Shown here: one piece after another, positions 1 to 6,021 of the stretch
Position numbering within the stretch: position 1 is the stretch's first letter
Layout: each line of letters starts with the position of its first letter
Assembly: GCA_042088665.1 (NCBI GenBank)
Contig: JBELMB010000212.1
Coordinates: forward strand, 1 to 8,805
Length of the DNA: 8,805 nucleotides
Direction of reading: 5' to 3'
From: JBELMB01 sp042088665
GTDB taxonomy: Bacteria; Pseudomonadota; Alphaproteobacteria; Rhodobacterales; Rhodobacteraceae
The notes under the pieces: model-generated
Database searches by the model: none
The model's input: the letters and a program-made list of their open reading frames with translations, nothing else
Told to the model about the DNA's origin: nothing
Translations under genes and position numbers: made by a program

Positions 1-1129
1 CGATCGGTGGAAAACGACCGGAGGCAAAGGCCTTTGCATCGAGGATGATGTGACCATCCACGAGGCTGCGGGTCTCTTCGGCGATGGGGTCGTTGGTCGG
101 ATCGCCCTCTGCCAGAACCGAATAGATCGCGGTGATCTCGCCGCGTTTGGCCCGGCCGGGCCGTTCGATCAATTCGGGCAGGCGCGCAAAGACTGAGGCC
201 GGGTAGCCACGCCGGGTCGGCGGCTCGCCCGCGGCCAATCCGACTTCGCGGATTGCGCGGGCCACGCGGGTCAGACTGTCAAGGATCAGCAGCACCGATT
301 TGCCCTGATTGCGGAACCCTTCGGCGATGGCCGTGGCCGTGTTGGCGGCGTGGATCCGTTCCAGCGCGGGCCGGTCGGCAGGTGCGGCCACCACAACGAG
401 GCGGCGGCGCGTGCTGTCGGGGATCTTGCGCGAAATGAAATCAGAGATTTCGCGGCCGCGCTCCCCGATCAGACCAAAGACCACCACATCCGCCTCACAG
501 TTGGAGGCGATCCCCGCCAGAAGCGAGGATTTGCCAACCCCCGGCGGGCCGATGATGGCGATCCGCTGCCCGCGCGCAAGCGTCATCGGTCCGTCGATGG
601 CGCGAATGCCGGTGGCCATCGCGGTGTCGATCAAAGCCCGATCCATCGGCGGCGGCGAAAAGTTGCGAATGGGCAGCGGCTGCCAGCGCGCGCCTTCGGG
701 CTTTGGTCCGATCACTTCGCCGAGGCCGGACACCACCTGACCCATCAGCGCATCAGAGAAGTCCATCTCGAGCGTCGGGCCACGCCGGCGCACCAGCGTG
801 CCCTGACCGATGCCCTGGATCGGGCCGAGGGGGGTGATCAGGGTCAACCGGTTCTGCAGGCCGATCACCTCGCCCAGCAAGGGCTGGCCCCCGCGCAGCA
901 GGAATTCACAAATGTCACCGACCTGGAAATTGGGGGCGGACACGCGGGCCAGCGGGCCTTGAATGTCCACCACCGTGCCAAAGCTCTGCACGAGCGGCTG
1001 CTCGCCCACCCGTGCCGCGACGCGTTTCAGCCGCCGCCCGCGCAGGGTGCCGGGCAGGATATCGGATCCGCCCGCCGCCTCTGGCGCAGGGTTGACCGAC
1101 CGGGAAAGACCGCGCGCGCCGTCAGACAT
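1..1129 (-). CDS. sctN: T3SS ATPase SctN (RhcN/YscN/HrcN family), C-terminus cut by window edge
   Basis: This is the injectisome ATPase, which strips chaperones from substrates and unfolds them at the base of the export apparatus. My translation of the minus strand from 1129 is open for 376 codons to the left edge. It shows a Walker A P-loop GPPGVGKS (residues 194-201), the GERGRE motif with the catalytic glutamate (222-227), Walker B VLLILDSLTR (279-288), and the family-typical segment AEGDPTNDPIAEETRSL (340-356). Residues 1-100 fit the beta-barrel N-domain. Relatives have about 430-450 residues, so roughly 60-70 C-terminal residues lie beyond the window. The ATG overlaps the sctL stop by 8 bases and has GGAGGA upstream inside sctL, implying translational coupling. 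The flagellar paralogue FliI is the alternative, but the lipoprotein SctJ and the SctK/SctL neighbours point to an injectisome. Confidence 0.95.
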   Translation of the reverse strand, partial: MSDGARGLSRSVNPAPEAAGGSDILPGTLRGRRLKRVAARVGEQPLVQSFGTVVDIQGPLARVSAPNFQVGDICEFLLRGGQPLLGEVIGLQNRLTLITPLGPIQGIGQGTLVRRRGPTLEMDFSDALMGQVVSGLGEVIGPKPEGARWQPLPIRNFSPPPMDRALIDTAMATGIRAIDGPMTLARGQRIAIIGPPGVGKSSLLAGIASNCEADVVVFGLIGERGREISDFISRKIPDSTRRRLVVVAAPADRPALERIHAANTATAIAEGFRNQGKSVLLILDSLTRVARAIREVGLAAGEPPTRRGYPASVFARLPELIERPGRAKRGEITAIYSVLAEGDPTNDPIAEETRSLVDGHIILDAKAFASGRFPPI

Positions 1130-1811
1130 GGAAATCGTCCTCCAGACCATCCTCGGCATCGAACATCATCTCGACCGTGCGCAGAAACGTCTCGAGTTGC
1201 GTCTCGATCCCGATGTCCAGAACACCCTGTCCACTGACGAGAAAGCAGTCCAGCGGGCTCAGGTCGCGGTCGCCCTGCACTTCGCGGATCGCGCGGGCGA
1301 GGGTGTCCGAGCTGGCGACCAACTCGGTCAGCATCGCCTGCCGGGACGGATGGCAACGCAGGACAAGCTCCCAGCGGTCGCGCACTTCGTTCAGGGATTG
1401 CTCCACCAACCCGGTCCAGACCTCGGCCTCTGGCATCTGGCCGATGATCTGCTCGACCGCGCCGCGGACGAGGGGACGGAACCATGGGCTCATGTCCTCG
1501 AAATCCTCGCGCACGCGGGCCGTCAGGTCGACCATATAGCGGACCGCGCGGGCGGCATCATCGATGGCGTGTTCGTTCATGAACCGTTGCAGGACCTCGT
1601 CAGAGATCTGCGTCAGCTCCGCATCCCGGGCAGCCGCGCGGGTCTCGGCCTCGGCGATGATCTCTGCGGCGCGGAGTTTCGCGGCGGCGATGATGTCCTG
1701 CGCCTGCTTTTCGTCCTGCGCGTCCTGTTCCTTTTGGGCGATCTGCGCGTGGTAATCCTGCGCCTTGACCACCGCACCGGAAAAGACCTTGAGGTTGACG
1801 GGCGCGCTCAT
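1122..1811 (-). CDS. sctL: T3SS stator/peripheral stalk protein SctL (RhcL/NolV, YscL/HrpE family)
   Basis: The 229-residue protein is the likely SctL, which tethers and regulates the SctN ATPase and links it to the SctK/SctQ sorting platform in the cytoplasm. Residues about 20-75 are rich in Ala, Glu, Gln and Arg (for example AAKLRAAEIIAEAETRAAA) and look like the long helical stalk shared by SctL, FliH and the F-type b-subunit. The remainder (about 95-210) is a mixed alpha/beta region resembling the delta-like C-domain, including SLNEVRDRWELVLRCHPS. The last residues are acidic (AEDGLEDD). There is no signal peptide or membrane segment. Its ATG overlaps the sctK stop as ATGA, its stop overlaps sctN by 8 bases, and the length is normal for the family. 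The call rests on the helical signature plus its position directly before sctN. Confidence 0.88.
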   Translation of the reverse strand: MSAPVNLKVFSGAVVKAQDYHAQIAQKEQDAQDEKQAQDIIAAAKLRAAEIIAEAETRAAARDAELTQISDEVLQRFMNEHAIDDAARAVRYMVDLTARVREDFEDMSPWFRPLVRGAVEQIIGQMPEAEVWTGLVEQSLNEVRDRWELVLRCHPSRQAMLTELVASSDTLARAIREVQGDRDLSPLDCFLVSGQGVLDIGIETQLETFLRTVEMMFDAEDGLEDDFHV

Positions 1812-2431
1812 GTGCTCTGCTCCATCAGACGATCCGCCACGGCGGTGACGATCACCGCACCGGCCTGCGGGCCGTCAAGCGGCCAGTCCGCGTAAAAGAG
1901 CGACAGGCGCTGCGCGACCGTGGGCGGCAGGCTGGCGCGCCAGGCCCCGAGGCACAGCGTGCCATTGGCCAGAAGCCTGTCGGCGGTCAGGTCCGGCTCG
2001 ACGCATTGCACGCCGCCAGCGGCAAGGCTTTGCTCCACCGTGACGGCAGTCAGGGCCATGCGGGCCTGCGCAAGGGCAACGCCCGGCAGATGCGCCTCAA
2101 GGCTGTTCCACGTCACCCATTCCATGACTGTCAGTCGGTGCAGCGCGCATCCAACCAGTTGGGCAAAGCCCTCTGCCCCATGCACGGCGAGCGCGGCAAT
2201 GACCGCGCGATGCGCCGCAGCGGGCGCTTCTGTCACACGGTGCAAGCCAACGTCGCTGCAGATCTCTGAAACGATGCGTGCCTCTAGACGGTTGTCGTCA
2301 AGGATGGCGCGAGACAGACCCGCATCGCCAAAGCCCGCGGCCCAGTCGGACACCAGCGCGTCCCGCAGCGCGCCAAGCGGCGGCTCTGCAAAGCGCGACA
2401 CGGCCTGATCGAAACTCAAGGTATCAGCCAT
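1808..2431 (-). CDS. sctK: Probable T3SS sorting-platform subunit SctK (NolU/YscK-like)
   Basis: This 207-residue cytoplasmic protein has no signal peptide or membrane helix. It is mostly helical, with many Ala and Leu residues and a conserved-looking centre (GCALHRLTVMEWVTWNSLEA, about residues 93-112). Its place between sctJ and sctL is where rhizobial clusters carry nolU and Yersinia carries yscK. Those proteins connect the SctD/SctJ ring to the SctQ-SctL-SctN platform. SctK proteins diverge strongly, so the assignment depends more on synteny and size (about 200-210 residues) than on motifs. The start overlaps the sctJ stop by 8 bases (ATGGCTGA), with only a weak GGGAG about 10 bases upstream, so translation is probably coupled to sctJ. 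The stop overlaps the sctL start by 4 bases. Confidence 0.78.
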   Translation of the reverse strand: MADTLSFDQAVSRFAEPPLGALRDALVSDWAAGFGDAGLSRAILDDNRLEARIVSEICSDVGLHRVTEAPAAAHRAVIAALAVHGAEGFAQLVGCALHRLTVMEWVTWNSLEAHLPGVALAQARMALTAVTVEQSLAAGGVQCVEPDLTADRLLANGTLCLGAWRASLPPTVAQRLSLFYADWPLDGPQAGAVIVTAVADRLMEQST

Positions 2432-3449
2432 GGGTCACGCGCTCCCGGCGGGCAATCACGTCTTCACGCATCAAGCGTCGCGCGTTGTCTGGCTGCGCGT
2501 GTCCTGCACCCTGCGCGTGTCCTGCGCCCTGCTGTTGCACGGGTCCTGCACCTGCCTGCTGCGCGCGTCCCGCGTTTGTTTGCTGCGCGCGTCCCGCGCT
2601 CGATTGCTGCGCGCGTCCCGCGCTCGATTGCTGCACGCGTCCCGCGCTCGATTGCTGCGCGCGTCCCGCGCTCGATTGCTGCGCGCGTCCCGCGCGACGC
2701 CACCCCAGCGTGCCCACACGGATCAAAAGGATCGCAATCAGGATCATTCCGATCCCCACAAGCGGCACACCACCACCAGCGGGATAGAGCACCGGGGATC
2801 CGCCCTGACTTGCCTCGACCGCACCGGGCGTCGGCGCGGACTGCAAGGTCTGCACCACAAATCCCGGAGTCAGAAAGAACGACACGGAGACGCTCTCGAC
2901 CTCTAGCCCCGGCACCGCATAGGCCACCAAAGTCTTGATCCGGGCCGAAAAGGCGCTCGACTGGAACGAGCTGTCATGGAAAATCGCGACCGAGGCACGG
3001 GCTGGTTCGCTGGACTTGCCAAACCGCTCTTCGGGCGGGATGACCACATGCACGCGGGCCCGGTCGATGCCCTTGATCTGGCTGATCGTATGGCTGAGTT
3101 CCTCGTTGGTCGCATGAGCAAAACGCACGCGTTCCTCGAAGGGCGTGCCCACCACACCGGTGTCGCCAAAAACCTCGCCAAGGCTGGAAAACTTCTCCCG
3201 CGGGAGGCCAGCATTCTTCAGCACCGTGACCGCGACGGCGAGATCCCCCTCCTCGACCATGACCGAATAGGTCTGGCTCTGGTCCTTTTGCCGCTCGGCC
3301 GCGATGCCCGACAGCACCAAGAGCGCGACCATCTCGTTGGCGTCGCCTTCGCTCAGCTCGGAATAGAGCACTTCCTGACAGCCGGCGAGCATCACCAATC
3401 CGGTGATCAGCGCAAGCGTGCGCATGCGAAGCCCTTGTAACCACTGCAT
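2424..3449 (-). CDS. sctJ: T3SS inner-membrane ring lipoprotein SctJ (YscJ/RhcJ) with repeat-bearing C-terminal tail
   Basis: SctJ forms the inner-membrane ring of the basal body. The N-terminus has a hydrophobic signal segment ending in lipobox LAGC, with the lipidated Cys at residue 24. Two ring-building domains follow: about 27-95, including YSELSEGDANEMVALL, and about 105-195, including RVRFAHATNEELSHTI and RARVHVVIPPEERF. A single membrane helix lies at about 228-246 (VGIGMILIAILLIRVG). Family members usually stop soon after this helix. Here a cytoplasmic tail of about 95 residues continues, made of seven octads of the type AGRAQQSS (253-308), then a Gly/His/Gln stretch and a basic end (RRLMREDVIARRERV). 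The ATG at 3449 has AAGGAG seven bases upstream; M9 is a less likely start. sctV ends 53 bases before it, and sctK overlaps its end. Confidence 0.94.
   Translation of the reverse strand: MQWLQGLRMRTLALITGLVMLAGCQEVLYSELSEGDANEMVALLVLSGIAAERQKDQSQTYSVMVEEGDLAVAVTVLKNAGLPREKFSSLGEVFGDTGVVGTPFEERVRFAHATNEELSHTISQIKGIDRARVHVVIPPEERFGKSSEPARASVAIFHDSSFQSSAFSARIKTLVAYAVPGLEVESVSVSFFLTPGFVVQTLQSAPTPGAVEASQGGSPVLYPAGGGVPLVGIGMILIAILLIRVGTLGWRRAGRAQQSSAGRAQQSSAGRVQQSSAGRAQQSSAGRAQQTNAGRAQQAGAGPVQQQGAGHAQGAGHAQPDNARRLMREDVIARRERVTHG
2526..2693 (-). repeat. 24-bp tandem repeat array encoding SctJ tail octads
   Basis: Seven consecutive 24-bp units are in frame with sctJ and encode AGRAQQSS-type octads (four AGRAQQSS/AGRVQQSS, then AGRAQQTN, AGRAQQAG and AGPVQQQG). 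The first four units read in sctJ differ by only one base from each other; the last ones are more diverged. Near-identity at DNA level suggests recent expansion by slippage. Because 24 is divisible by 3, all frames stay open through the array, which creates spurious repetitive reading frames on both strands. Confidence 0.93.
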
Positions 3450-3502
3450 CCTCAGTCTCCTTGTGGCGCGGACCCTTGCGGACCCGACTGGTGTCGCGCG
3501 GT

Positions 3503-5638
3503 CTAGCGCTGCCCCTGCCCCAGCGGCAGAGCGATGCGCGCAACGGGGTGGACATTGATTTCCGGCGAGAGTTCATGCGGCGCAAGCACGGGGAGTGACA
3601 CCCGGTTCGCCGAAAGGTAGTTGCGCATCCTGCGGCGGATGGTCGACGAGGCGATCACCACGGGGATAGGATCGTCCTGACTGAGCTGCGCCGCGAGTTG
3701 GCGGAACTGGCCCAGGATCATTTCGGAGTTTTCCACGTTGAAGGGCAGTCCATCCGTGGCTGCGGCGCTGTCCTGCTTTGTCGTGGCGGCAATCGCGGCC
3801 CGCGCGGCGCTTTCGATCATCGGATCCAGCAGGATCACGCCGATCGTGCCACGCCCGGCCGACAGCGCGTGGCAGATCTGGCGTTTCAGGCTGCCGCGCA
3901 TGTATTCCGACAGCGCCAGCGCGCCCACGTTGCCCTCGTTCTGGAGCCAGCTGAGGAAAGCATCCACGATCAGACCCACCGGGCGCAGCGGCACGCCGTC
4001 TTCGGCGAGGTAGCGCAGGGTCTGGAAAAGCACGGCGCGGTCGACCTTCTGCTCCAGCTCTTCGCGCTGGCGCGGGTTGCTCTGGGCGAGGCTGGTCAGA
4101 AAGGCATCGAACTGCTGGTTCGAGAACAGCGTGCCCACGTTGCTTTCGGCAATCCGGAACGCCATCGTGGCGATGTGCTGCTCCGCTTGCAGCGGCGTCA
4201 ACTGCGCGCGCTGCACGGTTTCGCGCAGGGCCTCCGGCACCCAGTACCCCGTCATCTCGCGCCAGCGCATCGGCTTGATCTGCGCGGCTTCGATGCCGAT
4301 GCCCGCCAGAACCTTTTCGTCGCAGGCCAGCAACATGCTGTCCTCGGGCACGGTTTCCGTCAGCAGCGGCACTTCGTCGAGTTCCACTTCGAACACCCGC
4401 GCACGGGTTTCGTCAGGATCGATCTCGATCGATGGCGGGGCAAAGCGCAGACCCCGCGTCCTCTCGTAGCGGTCAAAGAGCACGTCCAGCTTGTCGTTGA
4501 GTTCGGTGCCGTCCAGTTCCTCGGCAAGTGCCGCACCAAGGCGCAGCGTCAACCGGTTGGACCTTGGCGCCTGCGGTTTGGCATTTTCGGGCCCACGCAG
4601 GCCCGGCTCGCCGCCCGTGGCGTCATCCGCGCCCCCCTGACGTGCCGCCACCGCGCCCGCCGGACCTGCGGCAAGAGCCAGCAACTCCTGGGATTGTTCC
4701 TCGAGCAGGACCTTGCGAACCGAGAAGGAGACAATGAGCAAAATACTGGCGGCGACCGCGAAATTCAGCAGCGGGAACCCCGGGATCAAACCGATCAGAA
4801 GAACAATGCCAGAGGCCGCCGCCGGCACCCGCGGATCGGTGACCAGATCGCGCCAGATGTCAGAACCGAGGTCAACGTTCTCTTCCCCGTCGATGCGGGT
4901 GGTCACGATGCCGGCACAAAGCGCCATCAAAAGCGCGGGCAACTGCGCCACAAGGCCATCGCCCAGCGTCAGAAGTGTGTAGGTGGCAATCGCATCTTCG
5001 AAGGTGAAACCCAGCACCAGCATGCCGACGGAAATGCCGCCGATCAGGTTGATGAAGATGATGATGAGCCCGGCGATGGCATCGCCTTTGACGAACTTCA
5101 TCGCGCCGTCCATCGAGCCAAAGAACTGGCTTTCGCGTTCCAGACGCGCGCGGCGTTCAGAGGCCGTGGCCTTGTCGATGTTCTCCGCCCGCAGGTCGGC
5201 GTCGATGGACATCTGCTTGCCCGGCAATGCGTCCAGCGCGAAACGGGCAGAGACCTCGGCGACGCGCTCGGCGCCCTTGGTGACCACGAGGAACTGAAAG
5301 ACGGTGATGATCAGAAACACGATCAGACCGATGGCAATATTGCCACCAATCACGAAGGTGCCAAAGGTTTCAATGATTTGCCCAGCTTCCGCCTCTGACA
5401 GGATCTGCCGGGTCGTGGCAATGGACAGCGCCAGACGGAACGCCGTCCCCAGAAGGATCACGGTGGGAAAGGTCGAAAAATCGGCGGGGTGTTTCAGATA
5501 CACCGCCACAATCAGCAATAGCACCGCCAACGACAGGTTGATGGACAGCAAAACGTCCAGCACCGCTGGCCCAAGGGGCACGATGATCAAGGCCAGAATG
5601 GCGAGGATCAACAGTATGAGTGCGATGTCCTTGCGCAA
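3503..5638 (-). CDS. sctV: T3SS export gate protein SctV (RhcV/YscV/HrcV, FHIPEP family)
   Basis: SctV is the large inner-membrane export gate whose cytoplasmic nonameric ring receives substrates and chaperones. This protein has 711 residues, close to the usual 690-700. Residues 1-310 carry about eight hydrophobic segments and the FHIPEP hallmarks: RLALSIATTRQILSEAEAG (68-86), KGAERVAEVSARFALDALPG (121-140) and GDGLVAQLPALLMALCAGI (226-244). A low-complexity Ala/Gly linker (about 320-360) leads to the soluble C-domain (about 360-711). The start is TTG at 5638, supported by GAGGAG eight bases upstream and by a sequence that begins directly with the first membrane helix; I see no in-frame ATG at the expected place. 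It lies 22 bases after a terminator-like hairpin and 53 bases before sctJ. FlhA is the flagellar alternative and is made unlikely by the neighbours. Confidence 0.96.
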   Translation of the reverse strand: MRKDIALILLILAILALIIVPLGPAVLDVLLSINLSLAVLLLIVAVYLKHPADFSTFPTVILLGTAFRLALSIATTRQILSEAEAGQIIETFGTFVIGGNIAIGLIVFLIITVFQFLVVTKGAERVAEVSARFALDALPGKQMSIDADLRAENIDKATASERRARLERESQFFGSMDGAMKFVKGDAIAGLIIIFINLIGGISVGMLVLGFTFEDAIATYTLLTLGDGLVAQLPALLMALCAGIVTTRIDGEENVDLGSDIWRDLVTDPRVPAAASGIVLLIGLIPGFPLLNFAVAASILLIVSFSVRKVLLEEQSQELLALAAGPAGAVAARQGGADDATGGEPGLRGPENAKPQAPRSNRLTLRLGAALAEELDGTELNDKLDVLFDRYERTRGLRFAPPSIEIDPDETRARVFEVELDEVPLLTETVPEDSMLLACDEKVLAGIGIEAAQIKPMRWREMTGYWVPEALRETVQRAQLTPLQAEQHIATMAFRIAESNVGTLFSNQQFDAFLTSLAQSNPRQREELEQKVDRAVLFQTLRYLAEDGVPLRPVGLIVDAFLSWLQNEGNVGALALSEYMRGSLKRQICHALSAGRGTIGVILLDPMIESAARAAIAATTKQDSAAATDGLPFNVENSEMILGQFRQLAAQLSQDDPIPVVIASSTIRRRMRNYLSANRVSLPVLAPHELSPEINVHPVARIALPLGQGQR

Positions 5639-5660
5639 GGATCACTCTCCTCGGGTGCTG

Positions 5661-5702
5661 TGAAAAGGAAAAGGGGCAGGTGCGTACGGCCACGCACCTG
5701 CC
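5661..5702 (-). terminator. Terminator-like hairpin with T-rich tail between the 57-residue gene and sctV
   Basis: A perfect 11-bp inverted repeat (5675-5685 GGCAGGTGCGT with 5692-5702 ACGCACCTGCC, 6-base loop) is followed on the minus strand by CCCCTTTTCCTTTTCA. This fits an intrinsic terminator or attenuator lying 20 bases after the stop of the small gene. Only 22 bases separate the tail from the sctV TTG start, too little for an ordinary promoter. sctV must therefore be expressed by readthrough or from a promoter inside upstream genes. The T tract is broken by two C residues, so termination may be partial. Confidence 0.75.
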
Positions 5703-5721
5703 GGTTCTTTCGGTCGAAAAC

Positions 5722-5895
5722 TCAGCCCTTGGAGGCGTTTTCGTTGTCGGTCTTGAAGGGTTCCGTCGCTTCCTTGAACTGAAGCTTCTTCTCCATCATC
5801 GAAACGTAAAGCTGCTGGAAACGGGCTTCCAGTGCGGCCTGGTTCGGGTCGGAACCCTGAACGTCTCCGGTCGGGTCAGTGGGTGCAACTGGCAT
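5722..5895 (-). CDS. Small hypothetical protein (57 aa) in T3SS operon
   Basis: I do not recognise this protein. It starts MPVAPTDPTGDVQ, has no signal peptide or membrane segment, and contains one probable amphipathic helix, EARFQQLYVSMMEKKLQFKE (about residues 23-42), followed by an acidic/polar end. The start at 5895 is chosen because AAGGAG lies eight bases upstream. A longer form starting at 5976 (84 residues) has a weak ribosome site buried in the stem of the upstream hairpin and a Lys/Arg/Pro-rich extension that looks like untranslated sequence. Its position between a putative secreted protein and sctV suggests a small secretion component (needle, inner rod or co-chaperone) or a chaperone for the collagen-like protein. 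None of these families is evident from the sequence. Confidence 0.72.
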   Translation of the reverse strand: MPVAPTDPTGDVQGSDPNQAALEARFQQLYVSMMEKKLQFKEATEPFKTDNENASKG

Positions 5896-5982
5896 ATGGT
5901 CTCTCCTTTGGTGTTGCTTTTGGTTCTTTGGTTTCGGATCCGGCCGCAGCGGGCGGCCTTTGCCTTTTGTCGTCATATGGCT

Positions 5983-6015
5983 AGCGGCCCCCCTCGCTGC
6001 ATGAGGGGGACCGCT
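5983..6015 (-). promoter_or_regulatory. Strong GC-rich hairpin directly after the collagen-like gene
   Basis: A 13-bp inverted repeat (5983-5995 with 6003-6015, one G-T wobble in the minus-strand RNA) has a 7-base loop and lies seven bases after the stop codon of the collagen-like gene. The stem AGCGG-CCCCCTC is very GC-rich. No T run follows on the minus strand, so it is not a classic intrinsic terminator. It could protect the 3' end of a processed, abundant upstream mRNA, pause polymerase or assist a factor-dependent stop. It would also hide a ribosome site for the alternative ATG at 5976. Confidence 0.7.
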
Positions 6016-6021
6016 CCGGGA

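Noticed and set aside
350..1895. Long plus-strand open frames opposite sctN and sctL
   Set aside because: The minus strand carries Walker A, GERGRE and Walker B motifs; the plus-strand products are compositionally biased shadows.
2464..2719. GTRAAIER- and ARSNRARD-type repeat proteins in other frames of the SctJ tail
   Set aside because: Any 24-bp tandem repeat keeps all frames open. Only the SctJ frame continues from a recognisable protein.
3450..3502. Direct repeat of GCGGACCC in the sctV-sctJ gap
   Set aside because: It is only two short copies in GC-rich DNA, with no stem, T run or known binding motif.
3698..5398. 566-codon open frame on the plus strand opposite sctV
   Set aside because: It is the antisense shadow of a clear FHIPEP gene in GC-rich DNA. 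Its translation is rich in Arg, His and Gln and shows no domains, and overlapping antisense frames in the other phases are open too.
1..5638. Flagellar export genes (FliI, FlhA, FliH) as alternative identity
   Set aside because: SctJ here is a lipoprotein with one C-terminal membrane helix rather than the larger FliF, and SctK and a secretin fragment are present, which flagella lack.
5722..5976. 84-residue form of the small protein starting at 5976
   Set aside because: The ribosome site would lie in the stem of a strong hairpin, whereas the internal ATG at 5895 has an ideal AAGGAG. I kept the 57-residue form.
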